NCBI RefSeq assembly: GCF_001467525.1
Contig: NZ_LNXS01000019.1
Coordinates: 367,001 to 431,000, forward strand
Reading direction: 5' to 3'
From: Legionella anisa
GTDB taxonomy: Bacteria; Pseudomonadota; Gammaproteobacteria; Legionellales; Legionellaceae
DNA length: 64,000 bases
Positions 1 through 9,692 of this stretch are shown in pieces. A program made the translations under genes and the position numbers. How positions within the stretch are numbered: position 1 is the first letter of the stretch; each line of letters begins with the position of its first letter. The notes under the pieces were generated by a model, which had not been told where the DNA came from, searched no databases, and was given only the letters and a program-made list of their open reading frames with translations.

Positions 1-2
1 GC

Positions 3-890
3 TCATTGACGCATGCTCAATGTGCCCCGGGTACTTTGGATATGTTAGCGCAATTTTCAGTCTTAACTCGTTTAAAAGAACCGCAAAACTCCAGTATTTA
101 TTCCAAAATGCGGGTATATAATGGAGAAAGTTTAAAAGACACTGATCCCAAAGCAAAATCATATCAGGAGTACCGCGACTTTGCCGGTGTCGATGAAGGA
201 ATGAGCGGTGTATCAACGCGCTTTGCTTTCAAAATCCTTTCTAAAGTCTTTAATTTTGATCATAGTGAAGTAGCTGCAAACCCCGTACATTTAATGTATG
301 TGTTGGAGCGTCAAATTGAACAAGAACAATTCCCACAAGAGGTGCAGGAATCCTATTTGGGCTTTATCAAAGAATATCTCGCACCCAAGTATGTTGAATT
401 TATTGGCAAAGAAATTCAAACAGCCTATTTGGAATCGTATTCTGAGTATGGCCAAAATATCTTTGACCGCTACATCACCTATGCCGACTTCTGGATTCAA
501 GATCAGGATTATCGTGATCCAGATACCGGTGAGATTTTTGACCGTGCCTTATTAAACCAAGAGCTTGAAAAAATAGAAAAACCGGCAGGTATATCGAATC
601 CAAAAGATTTTCGTAATGAGGTGGTGAATTTTGTTTTACGTGCTCGTGCGAATAATCGCGGCAAAAATCCAGTGTGGAATAGTTATGAAAAATTAAGATC
701 AGTAATTGAGAAAAAGATGTTCACTAATACTGAAGACTTGTTACCCGTTATCTCCTTCAATGCCAAAGCATCTGAAGATGATAAGAAAAAACACGAAGAG
801 TTTATTTCGCGAATGGTTGATAAAGGATATACACGCAAACAAGTACGCTTGCTTTGTGAATGGTATTTGCGAGTGCGTAAGTCACAATAA
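3..890 (+). CDS. prkA: PrkA family serine protein kinase, C-terminal part (5' end outside window)
   Basis: The reading frame is open from the window edge, so only the last 295 or so residues are present. The segment begins LTHAQCAPGTLDMLAQFSVL and contains SKMRVYNGES, FAGVDEGMSG, the FIGKEIQTAYLESYSEYGQN stretch and a C-terminal EKGYTRKQ-like end (DKGYTRKQVRLLCEWYLRVR), which I recognise as the C-terminal PrkA domain of the AAA-like serine kinase (YeaG in E. coli). The catalytic AAA part lies upstream of the window. In enterobacteria yeaG is co-transcribed with yeaH and acts in sustained nitrogen or stationary-phase stress. The yeaH homologue follows 174 bp downstream on the same strand, so the same module is likely here. 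The TTG at position 6 is internal and is not the real start. Confidence 0.95.
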   Translation, partial: SLTHAQCAPGTLDMLAQFSVLTRLKEPQNSSIYSKMRVYNGESLKDTDPKAKSYQEYRDFAGVDEGMSGVSTRFAFKILSKVFNFDHSEVAANPVHLMYVLERQIEQEQFPQEVQESYLGFIKEYLAPKYVEFIGKEIQTAYLESYSEYGQNIFDRYITYADFWIQDQDYRDPDTGEIFDRALLNQELEKIEKPAGISNPKDFRNEVVNFVLRARANNRGKNPVWNSYEKLRSVIEKKMFTNTEDLLPVISFNAKASEDDKKKHEEFISRMVDKGYTRKQVRLLCEWYLRVRKSQ

Positions 891-897
891 TAAAAAT

Positions 898-923
898 CTT
901 TCTCTTGCACCTATGAGAGAAAG
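898..923 (+). terminator. Stem-loop between prkA and yeaH
   Basis: A perfect 8-bp stem CTTTCTCT / AGAGAAAG closes a 10-nt loop just after the prkA stop codon. It is not followed by a T-run, so it may be a processing or stability hairpin that uncouples prkA and yeaH levels rather than a strong terminator. Confidence 0.35.
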
Positions 924-1064
924 TTAAAATACTGGCTATTTTGTAGTTTGGGCAAATGCGCAATTCATAGCCCGGAAGCTACGATAAATACTTCCTGAGT
1001 TAAGGTTTTTTTAGCTCAAACTACAAATAGGTGCGGAATAAAAGTTTTTATGTGGGGCTAAATT

Positions 1065-2333
1065 ATGTCGCAATTGATTGATAGACGACAAAACGCAGGG
1101 AAAAAAAGCACGGTTAATCGTCAACGTTTTCTTCGTCGTTACAAAAATCAGATCAAACGTGCTGTCTCCGATGCTGTTGGAAAGCGAAGTATTACCGAAA
1201 TTGACCAAGGCGAACAAATCACAATTCCCGCCAAAGACATTTCTGAACCGATGTTTCATCGAGGACAAGGTGGACATATAGAACGTGTATTACCAGGAAA
1301 TGATAATTTTATTGCTGGCGATAGAATAAGAAGGCCCAGTGGAGGCTCGGGTGGCGGAGGGGATGGCTCAGAGGCCAGCGATAGCGGCGAAGGTGAAGAT
1401 AATTTTGTTTTTGAATTATCTCGGGAAGAGTTTTTGGATCTGTACTTTGAAGATCTGGAATTACCGGATTTGGTGAAAAAAGAATTGGCGCGTATTAGCA
1501 CCTTCAAAACGGTAAGAGCTGGCGTGACAACAAGCGGCATTCCTAATAATATTAATGTTCTTCGCTCAATGAAACAAGCAACCGGACGCCGAGTTGCTTT
1601 GGCGTCGCCCTACAAAAGACGATTAAAAGAAGCTGAAGAAGAATTAGAGCAACTGCAAGCTCAACCTGTTCCAGATACCGAAGTCCTAAAAAGCCTGCAA
1701 AAGAAGATTGAGCATCTAAAGAAGAAAATACAAACTGTTCCATTTATTGACACCATTGATCTACGTTATAACTTTCGTGTTCGTGTTCCTTCACCTTCGA
1801 CTCAAGCAGTCATGTTCTGTGTTATGGACGTCTCAGGTTCAATGGATGAGGCTAAAAAAGACATTGCAAAACGTTTCTTTATCTTGCTTTATATGTTTCT
1901 CACCAAAAATTATGAAAAAATTGATCTGGTATTTATCCGGCACCATACTTCTGCTAAGGAAGTGAATGAAGAAGAGTTTTTTTACTCTCGCGAAACCGGA
2001 GGTACCGTAGTTTCCAGTGCCTTGGAACTCCTAAGTACCATTATCGAAAACCGCTATCCACCAGAAGCATGGAATATCTATGTGGCACAAGCGTCAGATG
2101 GGGATAACTGGAATGCTGATTCACCTTATTGTCAGGAGTTGCTGCAAGATAAGATTATGCCTTTATTACAATATTTTGCTTACATTGAAATCATGCCGCG
2201 CCATCATCAAAGTTTATGGGAAGTCTATCAACTGGTAAAAGAACGCTATCCTAATTTTGCTATGGAAAATATTGATACAGTGGCGGATATATATCCCGTT
2301 TTTCATGAGCTATTTAAAAGGAAAACTGCATGA
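1065..2333 (+). CDS. yeaH: YeaH/YhbH family protein (DUF444)
   Basis: This 422-residue protein matches the YeaH/YhbH family in length and in its N-terminal signature ([21 protein letters not shown], then [14 protein letters not shown]). A glycine-rich linker (about residues 92-105) and a charged coiled-coil stretch (about 185-220) precede a VWA-like domain with a MIDAS motif, MDVSGSMD, with D255 first. The family function is not settled; in E. coli YeaH works with the kinase YeaG, and B. subtilis YhbH is a sporulation-associated relative. The ATG at 1065 follows a GGGG-containing leader. The stop overlaps the next start by 4 bp, so yeaH and the SpoVR gene are translationally coupled. Metal binding through the MIDAS is inferred from the motif only. 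Confidence 0.93.
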   Translation: MSQLIDRRQNAGKKSTVNRQRFLRRYKNQIKRAVSDAVGKRSITEIDQGEQITIPAKDISEPMFHRGQGGHIERVLPGNDNFIAGDRIRRPSGGSGGGGDGSEASDSGEGEDNFVFELSREEFLDLYFEDLELPDLVKKELARISTFKTVRAGVTTSGIPNNINVLRSMKQATGRRVALASPYKRRLKEAEEELEQLQAQPVPDTEVLKSLQKKIEHLKKKIQTVPFIDTIDLRYNFRVRVPSPSTQAVMFCVMDVSGSMDEAKKDIAKRFFILLYMFLTKNYEKIDLVFIRHHTSAKEVNEEEFFYSRETGGTVVSSALELLSTIIENRYPPEAWNIYVAQASDGDNWNADSPYCQELLQDKIMPLLQYFAYIEIMPRHHQSLWEVYQLVKERYPNFAMENIDTVADIYPVFHELFKRKTA

Positions 2334-3844
2334 AAAAGAAGAAGCCATTATCCACGGGTGCAGAATGGACCTTTGAATTAATTCAGGACTATGATCGTGA
2401 AATTGCACGCATCGCCAAAGATTTTAAGTTAGATACTTATCCGAACCAAATAGAGGTCATTACCGCAGAGCAAATGATGGATGCTTATGCTTCAGTAGGT
2501 ATGCCTATAGGTTATCATCATTGGTCTTTCGGCAAACATTTTGTCGGTGTTGAAAAAAGTTATAAACGTGGACAAATGGGCTTAGCTTATGAATTAGTTA
2601 TTAATTCAAACCCGTGCATCTCCTATCTCATGGAAGAAAATACCATAGCCATGCAAGCCTTAGTGATTGCTCATGCCTGTTATGGTCATAACTCATTTTT
2701 TAAAAATAATTATTTATTTAAAATGTGGACTTCTGCTGATGCGATCATTGACTATTTAGTATTTGCACGAAAATACATCAGTGATTGCGAACAACGCTAT
2801 GGCATTAATGAAGTAGAAGCTGTCTTGGACGCTTGTCATGCATTGATGAACTATGGCGTGGATCGCTATAAACATCCTACTCCTTTATCCATACAGGAAG
2901 AAAAAATTCGCCAACAAAACCGCGAAATTTATATGCAATCTCAAGTTAATGAATTATGGCGGACCATTCCACAAAGTAGACAAGTTACTGAAGAAGCCAA
3001 GAAGAAACGTTTCCCGGATGAACCACAAGAAAATATTTTATATTTTATTGAGAAAAATGCACCTTTATTAGAACCTTGGCAGCGAGAAATCGTACGGATC
3101 GTACGTAAAATGGCTCAATATTTTTATCCTCAAGGCCAAACTAAGGTAATGAATGAGGGATGGGCGTGTTTTTGGCACTATACCCTTTTACATGCACTGT
3201 ACGATGAGGGCTTGGTTACCGATGAATTTATGCTGGAAATCTTGCAAAGCCATACCAACGTCATCATGCAGCCACCTTATAATAGTCCATATTATAGTGG
3301 TATTAATCCCTATACATTGGGATATCATATGATGCAAGACATCAAGAGGATTTGCGAAAATCCTACCGAAGAAGATAAAACCTGGTTTCCTTATTTGGCC
3401 AATACAGATTGGTTAAGCAGTCTGGATAATGCAATGCGTCATTTCAAAGATGAAAGTTTTATTGCCCAATACTTATCTCCTAAATTAATTCGTGATTTAA
3501 AATTATTTCATATCGTAGACGACGATCGCAGCCCCGATCTTTACATCAATGCAATTCATAATGAATCAGGATATCAAAAAATAAGAGAAGCATTGTCAAG
3601 ACAATATAATCTAGGTTACTTGGAACCTGATATTCAAATTTATTCGGTTGACTTACAAGGTGATCGCTCAATGACGTTACGGTACACCCAGCAAAATAGA
3701 GTACCTTTGGGTCAAACCACAGTCGATGTTTTGAAACATCTCTATTTTTTATGGAAATTTCCTATCGTTTTGCAAGCAGTAAACTCCGAAAATGAGACCA
3801 CTGAAGAATATCATTGTCCGCCATTAGCTCACGGCCAAAATTAA
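2330..3844 (+). CDS. ycgB: SpoVR family protein (YcgB)
   Basis: At 504 residues this is a full-length SpoVR/YcgB protein. Recognisable blocks are the N-terminal [55 protein letters not shown] and [15 protein letters not shown]. subtilis SpoVR is needed for spore cortex formation. In non-sporulating bacteria the gene regularly sits with prkA and yeaH, as here, and the three are thought to act in one stress-response pathway of unknown chemistry. The several conserved His, Glu and Cys residues suggest a metal site, which is inference. Its ATG overlaps the yeaH stop codon (ATGA), so it needs no promoter of its own. It ends in a convergent region shared with a minus-strand gene. Confidence 0.93.
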   Translation: MKKKKPLSTGAEWTFELIQDYDREIARIAKDFKLDTYPNQIEVITAEQMMDAYASVGMPIGYHHWSFGKHFVGVEKSYKRGQMGLAYELVINSNPCISYLMEENTIAMQALVIAHACYGHNSFFKNNYLFKMWTSADAIIDYLVFARKYISDCEQRYGINEVEAVLDACHALMNYGVDRYKHPTPLSIQEEKIRQQNREIYMQSQVNELWRTIPQSRQVTEEAKKKRFPDEPQENILYFIEKNAPLLEPWQREIVRIVRKMAQYFYPQGQTKVMNEGWACFWHYTLLHALYDEGLVTDEFMLEILQSHTNVIMQPPYNSPYYSGINPYTLGYHMMQDIKRICENPTEEDKTWFPYLANTDWLSSLDNAMRHFKDESFIAQYLSPKLIRDLKLFHIVDDDRSPDLYINAIHNESGYQKIREALSRQYNLGYLEPDIQIYSVDLQGDRSMTLRYTQQNRVPLGQTTVDVLKHLYFLWKFPIVLQAVNSENETTEEYHCPPLAHGQN

Positions 3845-3879
3845 ATTCATGTATTTTCCACTTGCATACAGTTAAACAG

Positions 3880-3920
3880 AAGCGGAACCCGGGTTACGGC
3901 TTCGCCTGAACCCAGGCTAC
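3880..3920. repeat. Remnant of the CCTGGGT/ACCCAGG palindromic repeat family
   Basis: The segment carries AAGCGGAACCCGGGTTACGG and ends GAACCCAGGCTAC, which are the inner and outer parts of the REP-like palindrome found at many other sites in the window. The left outer arm is missing. It lies between the convergent ends of the SpoVR gene and the minus-strand gene at 3972. Confidence 0.6.
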
Positions 3921-3971
3921 GTTATTGTCAATGTTTACTCGAATGGTTGGATTTGAGTGCATCTGCTTACA

Positions 3972-4595
3972 TTATTTTATTGGCTTATCTTCTTTAATAA
4001 TGGCAGTACTTGCATACACTTTAATAGCGCCTTCCACATAGGGATCCAGATGAAGCACTGTAGCAAAAACTTTGGCTGCTACCTCGTTGGTATTGAGGTA
4101 CCAATCACTAATATCGTCAGAGTAATATTGAATAATCATAGGCTTAAACAGTGCATATGCCGCACCAGCCTGCTGTCTTGTGCCAAGTCGTGCTTTCACA
4201 AAATATTTGTTCCCTTTAAGCGCCAGATTCATTAGCTCCACCGTTTCTTTGAGGGTAATGGGAGTAACTGCTTCGACTGGAATCGAATCACTTGAATAAA
4301 CTTTTACTGTAACAGCAAGCTTATCACCGAAATCATGAACCCGATTAATAAAAGAGGCCAATGCGCGGGCTTTATCCTCATCACACACCGTAATTTTGAT
4401 TTCCATTTCAAGCCCATCACCGGTCAAATCCCCTACATGCACGCAAGGATCAGCGTTTAAGGCAGCACTCAACTGGTTTTTCAATAGATACCAGGGAGGA
4501 AGAAGCATCTTATTTCCTGCATGTGCCATTGAAGTCACGCTGCTTAACATAAAACAAATAAATAAACTTAGAAATAACCCGGTTTTTCGATTCAT
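3972..4595 (-). CDS. Secreted protein of unknown function
   Basis: I do not recognise this 207-residue protein. It begins with a good signal peptide: positively charged MNRKTG, a hydrophobic stretch (about residues 7-20) and a likely cleavage after AHA (residues 24-26). The mature part is soluble-looking and mixed alpha/beta, with two cysteines near residues 51 and 71 that could form a disulphide (DPCVHVG and TVCDED). Export to the periplasm or beyond is inferred. It lies 73 bp downstream of the aminopeptidase gene in the same orientation, so it may be read through from that promoter. There are no enzyme motifs that I can identify. Confidence 0.7.
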   Translation of the reverse strand: MNRKTGLFLSLFICFMLSSVTSMAHAGNKMLLPPWYLLKNQLSAALNADPCVHVGDLTGDGLEMEIKITVCDEDKARALASFINRVHDFGDKLAVTVKVYSSDSIPVEAVTPITLKETVELMNLALKGNKYFVKARLGTRQQAGAAYALFKPMIIQYYSDDISDWYLNTNEVAAKVFATVLHLDPYVEGAIKVYASTAIIKEDKPIK

Positions 4596-4668
4596 AATGA
4601 TGTTCCGTATTATTTAAAAAAAGCCTCTATTGGGTCTGTAAATAAACCCAATAGAAGGTGCTTGGAAA

Positions 4669-5868
4669 TTACTCTAACGCCATTTCCATAGCAAAGGCCA
4701 ACGCCAGTTTAGAGAAGTTAGTCATATGTTCCAGACTCAACCTGTCCATAGTATCCTTGGAGCTATGAATGTAAGGATTATGCTCTTCAAAATTAGACTC
4801 GCATGGGAATGCTGCAGGAATACCTACTTCATCCCATGAAGCATGGTCACTGCAACCATAGCCACATTCTGAATACGCAACCGGAACTTGTACATAATTG
4901 CTGATTAATTCCGCTACGAAATTACTTAAACTCTCGTCTGTATAATCGGTAAATACCCACATTGTTGGATCTTTGGGATTCACGCGATAACCTGTCATAT
5001 CAAACTGAATAGCGGCTTTTACCGGAATCGAGTTGTCCATAAAATGCTCTACAACGTACTGAGAGCCTACTAAACCTCGCTCCTCAGCGGCATACCAAAT
5101 AATATAAATCGGACGTTTAAACGTTGTTTTGGAAGATAACAAAATGCGCGCCATTTCCATAATTGATGAAGAACCGCTTCCATCATCTCCAGCACCTGGC
5201 ATACGTCCATCCAGCGTGTCCATATGCGCTCCAATCACTACCGCAGGCGCATTGATGTCTTTGCCAATGACCGTTACTAACGAAGGTTGCTTATAATAAC
5301 TCCCTGTTTTTACGAAAAAGGTTGCAGTATCAGTACGACCACTCGCAGCAGCCATGTCATCAAACGTTTTTTTCAACCATTTTGCCGCATCCACGCCGGT
5401 ATCTTTGGTAGCTGAACGATTCTGGAATGAAGTAAGTTTCGTCAAAGTATTCCAAATATTATCTGGAGTTACATTCTGTAATGCTTCATTGACTTCATCT
5501 GGGTGTTTCAACTCATATACTGTGCTTTTGGGTTGCGCTACTTTAATTGTTCTTTTCAGCAGGACTCTCTGAGCAGATTGCTTTTTTGCTGGTAGCAAAG
5601 AACCGAGTATATGATGGCTAACATTCACAAAACGACCGCAATTTACTTGATCTGCCAGATGGCTCAGAGCATCCACATCTGCTGCAGGAATATCAATAAT
5701 TTTAAATTGTTTATTTTCTGCCAAAACCTCATACGGAGTAGCAATTTTTGCTGCAAGACATTGAGGCACTTGCAACTGTTCATGAACAGGGGCGCTTTCC
5801 GCCAAAACATGAGTACTAGCAAGCACTGAGCCCACTGCGATAGAGGTCATCCATTGATTCAAACGCAT
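4669..5868 (-). CDS. lapA: Secreted leucine aminopeptidase-like zinc peptidase (M28), LapA-like
   Basis: The 399-residue protein has a signal peptide (cleavage probably after VLA, residue 23), a roughly 120-residue N-terminal propeptide-like region and an M28 di-zinc aminopeptidase domain. The zinc and catalytic motifs are all visible: GAHMDT, PGAGDDGSGS, YAAEERGLVGS, FDMTGY and the late His in CSDHASWDE. In L. pneumophila LapA and LapB are type II secreted aminopeptidases that release N-terminal Leu, Phe and Tyr (LapA) or Lys and Arg (LapB). The length and layout fit this pair, but the choice between LapA and LapB is from memory. It would supply amino acids outside the cell. The start ATG at 5868 follows a GGAG-like site, and the gene faces a divergent gene across 206 bp. 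Confidence 0.82.
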   Translation of the reverse strand: MRLNQWMTSIAVGSVLASTHVLAESAPVHEQLQVPQCLAAKIATPYEVLAENKQFKIIDIPAADVDALSHLADQVNCGRFVNVSHHILGSLLPAKKQSAQRVLLKRTIKVAQPKSTVYELKHPDEVNEALQNVTPDNIWNTLTKLTSFQNRSATKDTGVDAAKWLKKTFDDMAAASGRTDTATFFVKTGSYYKQPSLVTVIGKDINAPAVVIGAHMDTLDGRMPGAGDDGSGSSSIMEMARILLSSKTTFKRPIYIIWYAAEERGLVGSQYVVEHFMDNSIPVKAAIQFDMTGYRVNPKDPTMWVFTDYTDESLSNFVAELISNYVQVPVAYSECGYGCSDHASWDEVGIPAAFPCESNFEEHNPYIHSSKDTMDRLSLEHMTNFSKLALAFAMEMALE

Positions 5869-6010
5869 TTCTACTCCTATGTTAAATTAAATTCGAAACG
5901 TATTCACATCGTAAAAACTCACTTTACCTAAATTCTGCAGTTGGATCTACTGTTTAATTTAAGTTTTATTCAATAAAAAAATAACCACATGACTTTTTTT
6001 TGGTCTTTTT

Positions 6011-6029
6011 GCTATTGATAATCATTTTC
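6011..6029 (+). promoter_or_regulatory. Fur-box-like site
   Basis: GCTATTGATAATCATTTTC matches 16 of 19 positions of the classical Fur consensus GATAATGATAATCATTATC by my alignment. It ends 45 bp before the ATG of the 643-residue membrane protein gene, in the intergenic region shared with the divergent aminopeptidase gene. Iron-dependent repression of the downstream gene is the natural inference. Binding is not shown by sequence alone in such AT-rich DNA. Confidence 0.45.
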
Positions 6030-6074
6030 ATTTACGCTACAGTTTGAACCCCAATCCATTAGTTGAGCAAATAA

Positions 6075-8006
6075 ATGGCAGCAAATAAGAAAAGATTCAA
6101 AAAAATTCCTCGTTATATTGCTCTAGGGTCTCTTACTGTAGGCGCTAGCTTAATTCTTGGCTTTCTAAGTTTTGGTGGGATGTATGCATTGTATCCTATC
6201 TTACCTTTAGCATTTGCTGCTTTTGGTCTCTCTGTAGCCTATGAGGGTGAAGTTTATTTACAAAATATTAAAGGAGCTTTTAAAAAAATATTTAAAAGCA
6301 ACTACTTAGAGAATCATCTGGCTAAAGAATATTTGCTGGAGCATTTTCCCAAAAATACTGATTCTGAAGAGTGCCCTCAGTTTTTCAAAGATTATGAAGC
6401 GCAACTTAATCTTCTGAAGGACTTTAATCATAAACAACTTAATAAAGAAAGTAGAAAGCGCAAAAAGCAAATAGAAAAAACGCTGACGGACATGGAAAAA
6501 TGGTTCGCTTTGCAATTATTTGCAACCAAAAAAAAGAAACAAGGTGAGGAAGAAGAACTATCCAAATATACAAAATCCTTAAGAGATTGGCTTGATGCTC
6601 ATGGCCAAAAGGAGTGGCAAGAACGCTTAGAAAAACGTCAATCCACATTTAATTTTGTTAAAGGCTTCAGCCTGGTTGCTGGACTGTTCATGGGGCTTGG
6701 TAGTACCTACCTCATTGTGGAAGCGTTTAGCGTCATTCCCCTAATGGCCGCCATTCCCTTTGCTTTTTGGCCAATCCTCATTGTTCCCATGGCAGTAGTT
6801 GCTGGAGCTGCTTATGGCATGTTAACTTACAATACAATCACCGATCTCATTAACAATGACACCATCAAAAGATGGTATACCAAGCTCAAAAATGACTTAA
6901 GTCAAGGTATAACAGCGCGTAATATATTGATGACGCTCACTGCCGTATTTTTAGTCGGCTTAGCAATCGCGCTTACTGTGTGTACTGCAGGTACTTGGTG
7001 GACTGTGGCAACCAGTGCCCGTCCTTTATTCGAATGGATGAAAAAAATACCCAGTTTTGTGATGGGAATTATCAATCCCATCATCACGGGATTATCCGCG
7101 ATATCGTTTAACATCCAAAACTCTTCTGAATCTCTGGAAATGGTCTATGAGGCTACTGATCCCAAGACCAATAACGAGAATATATTTCAACGTACCTACA
7201 AAGCCATTGCCGATGGACTCACCCATGTATGGGATACTGAAAATTGGTTACAGATGATTAACCCCTTCCGTATCCTATTAAAATTAACGGTTACCCCATT
7301 ACGTATCCTGCTTTTTTTTGGTCACTTAGTGAGCGTTGCCCTGACTTCGGATCGCATGCCAGGGGTTCCCCAAATAGTAGCTGCTCTTGTAGCAATTATC
7401 AGCGAAGGATTCGAAGACGCGCACTATTTCATTGGATCCAGTAGTAAAACAAAAACATTATTGGAGGAACGTTTGGGTTCTGAAGAAGAGCATAATGAAG
7501 ATATTCCATCCAAGCTTCTCAAATGGATCGCCTCACCTTTATATTTCCTTGCAGCCGCTTGGGATTGCTTGGCAAGTAAAAAGAATGCGGTCCCTAGTGA
7601 TGAAGCCACTGTTCAACCCAAAAGACTGACTTTAAAACAAGCATGGAATAAACAGCGAAGTGTACCTGAAGAAGAGGATGTAGCATTACCTGAAGACGCA
7701 AAACGCCCATCAAAAGGATGGAACGTTGAGCATGCAGTTTCTCTGATTGAAAAATATGAAAGAAAGCACCTTGATAAGGTATGGTTTGGTGACGAAATAG
7801 CTGATGATAAAAAGAAAGCACTTCGGCAATTAAAAACTAAAGTTCGCGAAACTACCTCTAATGGTTCTTCAGTGGATGAGGTACTTACAGATGCAAGAAA
7901 TAATGCTGTCTATAATCGACATCGTTTATTTGCCATGCAAGATGATGAACCAACTACTACCCAAGAGTTCATTGAAGCATTACCTGAACGCGTTAATGCA
8001 ATTTAA
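6075..8006 (+). CDS. Multi-pass membrane protein of unknown function, possible secreted effector
   Basis: I do not recognise this 643-residue protein. It starts with a basic stretch (KKRFKKIPRY) and a pair of hydrophobic segments (about residues 13-55). A highly charged, probably coiled-coil region (about 70-190) follows, then further hydrophobic segments (about 195-260 and 275-315, and near 395-440). The C-terminal 180 residues are soluble and charged and end with an acidic run (DDEPTTTQEFIEALPE) close to the C-terminus. Acidic tails with Glu runs near the end are common in Legionella Dot/Icm substrates, so an effector that inserts in host membranes is possible but unproven. The ATG at 6075 has only a weak ribosome site. 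A Fur-box-like site lies 45 bp upstream. Confidence 0.75.
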   Translation: MAANKKRFKKIPRYIALGSLTVGASLILGFLSFGGMYALYPILPLAFAAFGLSVAYEGEVYLQNIKGAFKKIFKSNYLENHLAKEYLLEHFPKNTDSEECPQFFKDYEAQLNLLKDFNHKQLNKESRKRKKQIEKTLTDMEKWFALQLFATKKKKQGEEEELSKYTKSLRDWLDAHGQKEWQERLEKRQSTFNFVKGFSLVAGLFMGLGSTYLIVEAFSVIPLMAAIPFAFWPILIVPMAVVAGAAYGMLTYNTITDLINNDTIKRWYTKLKNDLSQGITARNILMTLTAVFLVGLAIALTVCTAGTWWTVATSARPLFEWMKKIPSFVMGIINPIITGLSAISFNIQNSSESLEMVYEATDPKTNNENIFQRTYKAIADGLTHVWDTENWLQMINPFRILLKLTVTPLRILLFFGHLVSVALTSDRMPGVPQIVAALVAIISEGFEDAHYFIGSSSKTKTLLEERLGSEEEHNEDIPSKLLKWIASPLYFLAAAWDCLASKKNAVPSDEATVQPKRLTLKQAWNKQRSVPEEEDVALPEDAKRPSKGWNVEHAVSLIEKYERKHLDKVWFGDEIADDKKKALRQLKTKVRETTSNGSSVDEVLTDARNNAVYNRHRLFAMQDDEPTTTQEFIEALPERVNAI

Positions 8007-8131
8007 TAAAGTACTTTATTGATAAGCAACAATCCAGCACAAACCATCCCTATCTTCTCAGAAGAAGGGATGGAATCACTCGAAAAAATTATTCTCATTT
8101 TCCTGAAAAATTTTCGGTACAATATAGAGCG

Positions 8132-8716
8132 TGTCAACATGCCCTAATATCTTAGGTTTATTTTTTATTTGACCATCTCATGGATGCCGCGAACAAGTCC
8201 TGAGAGTTCCTCACAAAATTTAAACAGGAAACCTATTCTATAGTTTACGGTGATGCTTAAAAGGCTGTCATCCCTGAGTAGGCAGGGATCCATTTACAAT
8301 GTACGCGGGAAAAACAAATTAAAAAAGGAAAAAATTGAGTAAAACAATCCTCCATGGCTTAATTTGTGCGATGAACTATTTTTGATGGATGGATCCCTGC
8401 CTACGCACACTACTGTCCGGTAAAAATTTTGCTCTCCTGCAATAGGTAATGTGCCTAGATGAATGCTGAGGAGTCTACAAAAAAATTAGATTTTAATGGT
8501 TCTTGAAAAACGCTATCTTTCACAGTACATCTTTGATCTAAATAGGGATTTAGGACACCATTCTTGGTGTTTTATCAAGGACGTGCAACTATTCCTTTTG
8601 CTTTTACCGGACAGTAGTGTGCCTACGCAGGGATGACGGACAACAAATGACATTCTACCCTCTCAGGAACAAGTCGCGGCACGTAGGCGGGGGGATGAAT
8701 TGTCAACATGCCCTAA
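8132..8716. repeat. Nested repeat island
   Basis: The 808-bp gap between genes has no convincing ORF and is built from concentric repeats. The outermost layer is a 16-bp direct repeat TGTCAACATGCCCTAA (8132-8147 and 8701-8716). Inside it are inverted copies at 8185-8206 and 8660-8681 (TGCCGCGAACAAGTCCTGAG against its reverse complement with a few changes). Inside these are inverted copies of GTCATCCCTGAGTAGGCAGG and following bases (8267-8293 against 8389-8407 continued at 8630-8637). The inner right arm is split by a 212-bp mini-transposon (8408-8619). The layers read as successive insertions. Confidence 0.75.
8408..8619. mobile_element. Non-autonomous mini-transposon (MITE) with target-site duplication
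   Basis: Perfect 18-bp terminal inverted repeats CACTACTGTCCGGTAAAA (8408-8425) and TTTTACCGGACAGTAGTG (8602-8619) bound a 212-bp non-coding element. It is flanked by an exact 10-bp direct repeat TGCCTACGCA (8398-8407 and 8620-8629). The 10-bp duplication would suit IS4- or ISAs1-group transposases. The interior keeps no transposase reading frame, so movement would need an enzyme supplied from elsewhere in the genome. The perfect ends and duplication suggest a recent insertion. Confidence 0.85.
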
Positions 8717-8814
8717 AACTTCAGGAATTTTCTGAGCATAAGACTTTGTGCATATACCTCTTATGAAATATGATTATAGAGATATTGACTCAATGTAAGT
8801 TCTTGGAGGAATAA

Positions 8815-9540
8815 TTGAAAAAAATTCTGCTCTATGCTGTCGCTTTATTTTTTCTGCTTATTAGTATCTGCAGTGCGCAACAACGCGATATTTCGATTAC
8901 AATTGATGACTTACCTCTTGTTGATCTTCCCAATGAAATGTTTGAAAATATCGTTCACAGCTTCGTGAAACATCAAGTTCCTGCAATTGGTTTTATCATT
9001 GGTAGTCGAGTCAATAATGAAGCCATAAAACAGCTTATGCTCTTTAAGCAAAATGGACTTGAGTTAGGAAACCATACTTTTTCTCATTTGAATTTAAACC
9101 GTGTATCGTGTAAAGAATACATCAATGATCTGATTAAGGCAGATACAATTCTTGTGCCGTTTATGACTCAGCCAAAATATTTTCGTTACCCTTATCTTGC
9201 TGAAGGAAAATTATGGAGAAAAAGTATTATTCGCCAGTATTTGAGTAATAACAACTACATTGTTGCTCCAGTCACCATTGATAGTAGGGATTTTGAATTT
9301 AATACAGAATTAATAAAACAAATAGTACACAATCCAACTGCACCATTAACTGACTTAAAGAAGCGTTATCTCGAATATGTTTGGCAACGCACATTAACTG
9401 CTGAAAAAAATACCCCTGGAAAACAAATCTTACTTCTACATGTCAATTTGCTGAATGCTTATTTTTTAGATGATTTGCTGCAAATGTTTGAAGCCCGTGG
9501 CTATCATTTTATTTCACTTGCTGAGGCATTAAAGACATAG
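8815..9540 (+). CDS. Secreted polysaccharide deacetylase (NodB-type)
   Basis: The 241-residue protein has a signal peptide (MKKILLYAVALFFLLISICS, cleavage near residue 21) and a NodB-homology carbohydrate esterase 4 domain. Motif 1 is TIDD (residues 27-30), motif 2 is NHTFSH (residues 92-97) with the metal-binding histidines, motif 3 is FRYPYL, and a late LLHVN supplies the C-terminal histidine. The family removes N- or O-acetyl groups from peptidoglycan or polysaccharide in the envelope. The substrate here cannot be told. The start is TTG at 8815, chosen because GGAGG (8805-8809) is correctly spaced and the signal peptide begins directly after it. It stands alone, between the repeat island and a REP-like palindrome. 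Confidence 0.85.
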   Translation: MKKILLYAVALFFLLISICSAQQRDISITIDDLPLVDLPNEMFENIVHSFVKHQVPAIGFIIGSRVNNEAIKQLMLFKQNGLELGNHTFSHLNLNRVSCKEYINDLIKADTILVPFMTQPKYFRYPYLAEGKLWRKSIIRQYLSNNNYIVAPVTIDSRDFEFNTELIKQIVHNPTAPLTDLKKRYLEYVWQRTLTAEKNTPGKQILLLHVNLLNAYFLDDLLQMFEARGYHFISLAEALKT

Positions 9541-9549
9541 TGAATAGTC

Positions 9550-9663
9550 GTAGCCTGGGTGGAGCGCGCAGCGAAACCCGGGAAACATGTCATATATCTA
9601 GTTAAAATCTGAGAGCTTATATGAAAAACAAACCCGGGTTCCGCTACGCTCCACCCAGGCTAC
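9550..9663. repeat. REP-like palindrome, long copy
   Basis: GTAGCCTGGGTGGAGCG opens and CGCTCCACCCAGGCTAC closes a 114-bp inverted repeat whose inner arms carry GAAACCCGGG and AACCCGGGTTCCG. It sits between the ends of the deacetylase gene and recN (convergent), where it could also act as a two-way terminator or mRNA-stabilising hairpin. It is one of at least eleven family members in the window. Confidence 0.8.
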
Positions 9664-9692
9664 GATTTTTTTAACAAATTGGAAGCTTTTAT

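Noticed and set aside
8425..8602. Transposase remnant inside the 212-bp MITE
   Set aside because: No frame of useful length or recognisable motif exists in the interior.
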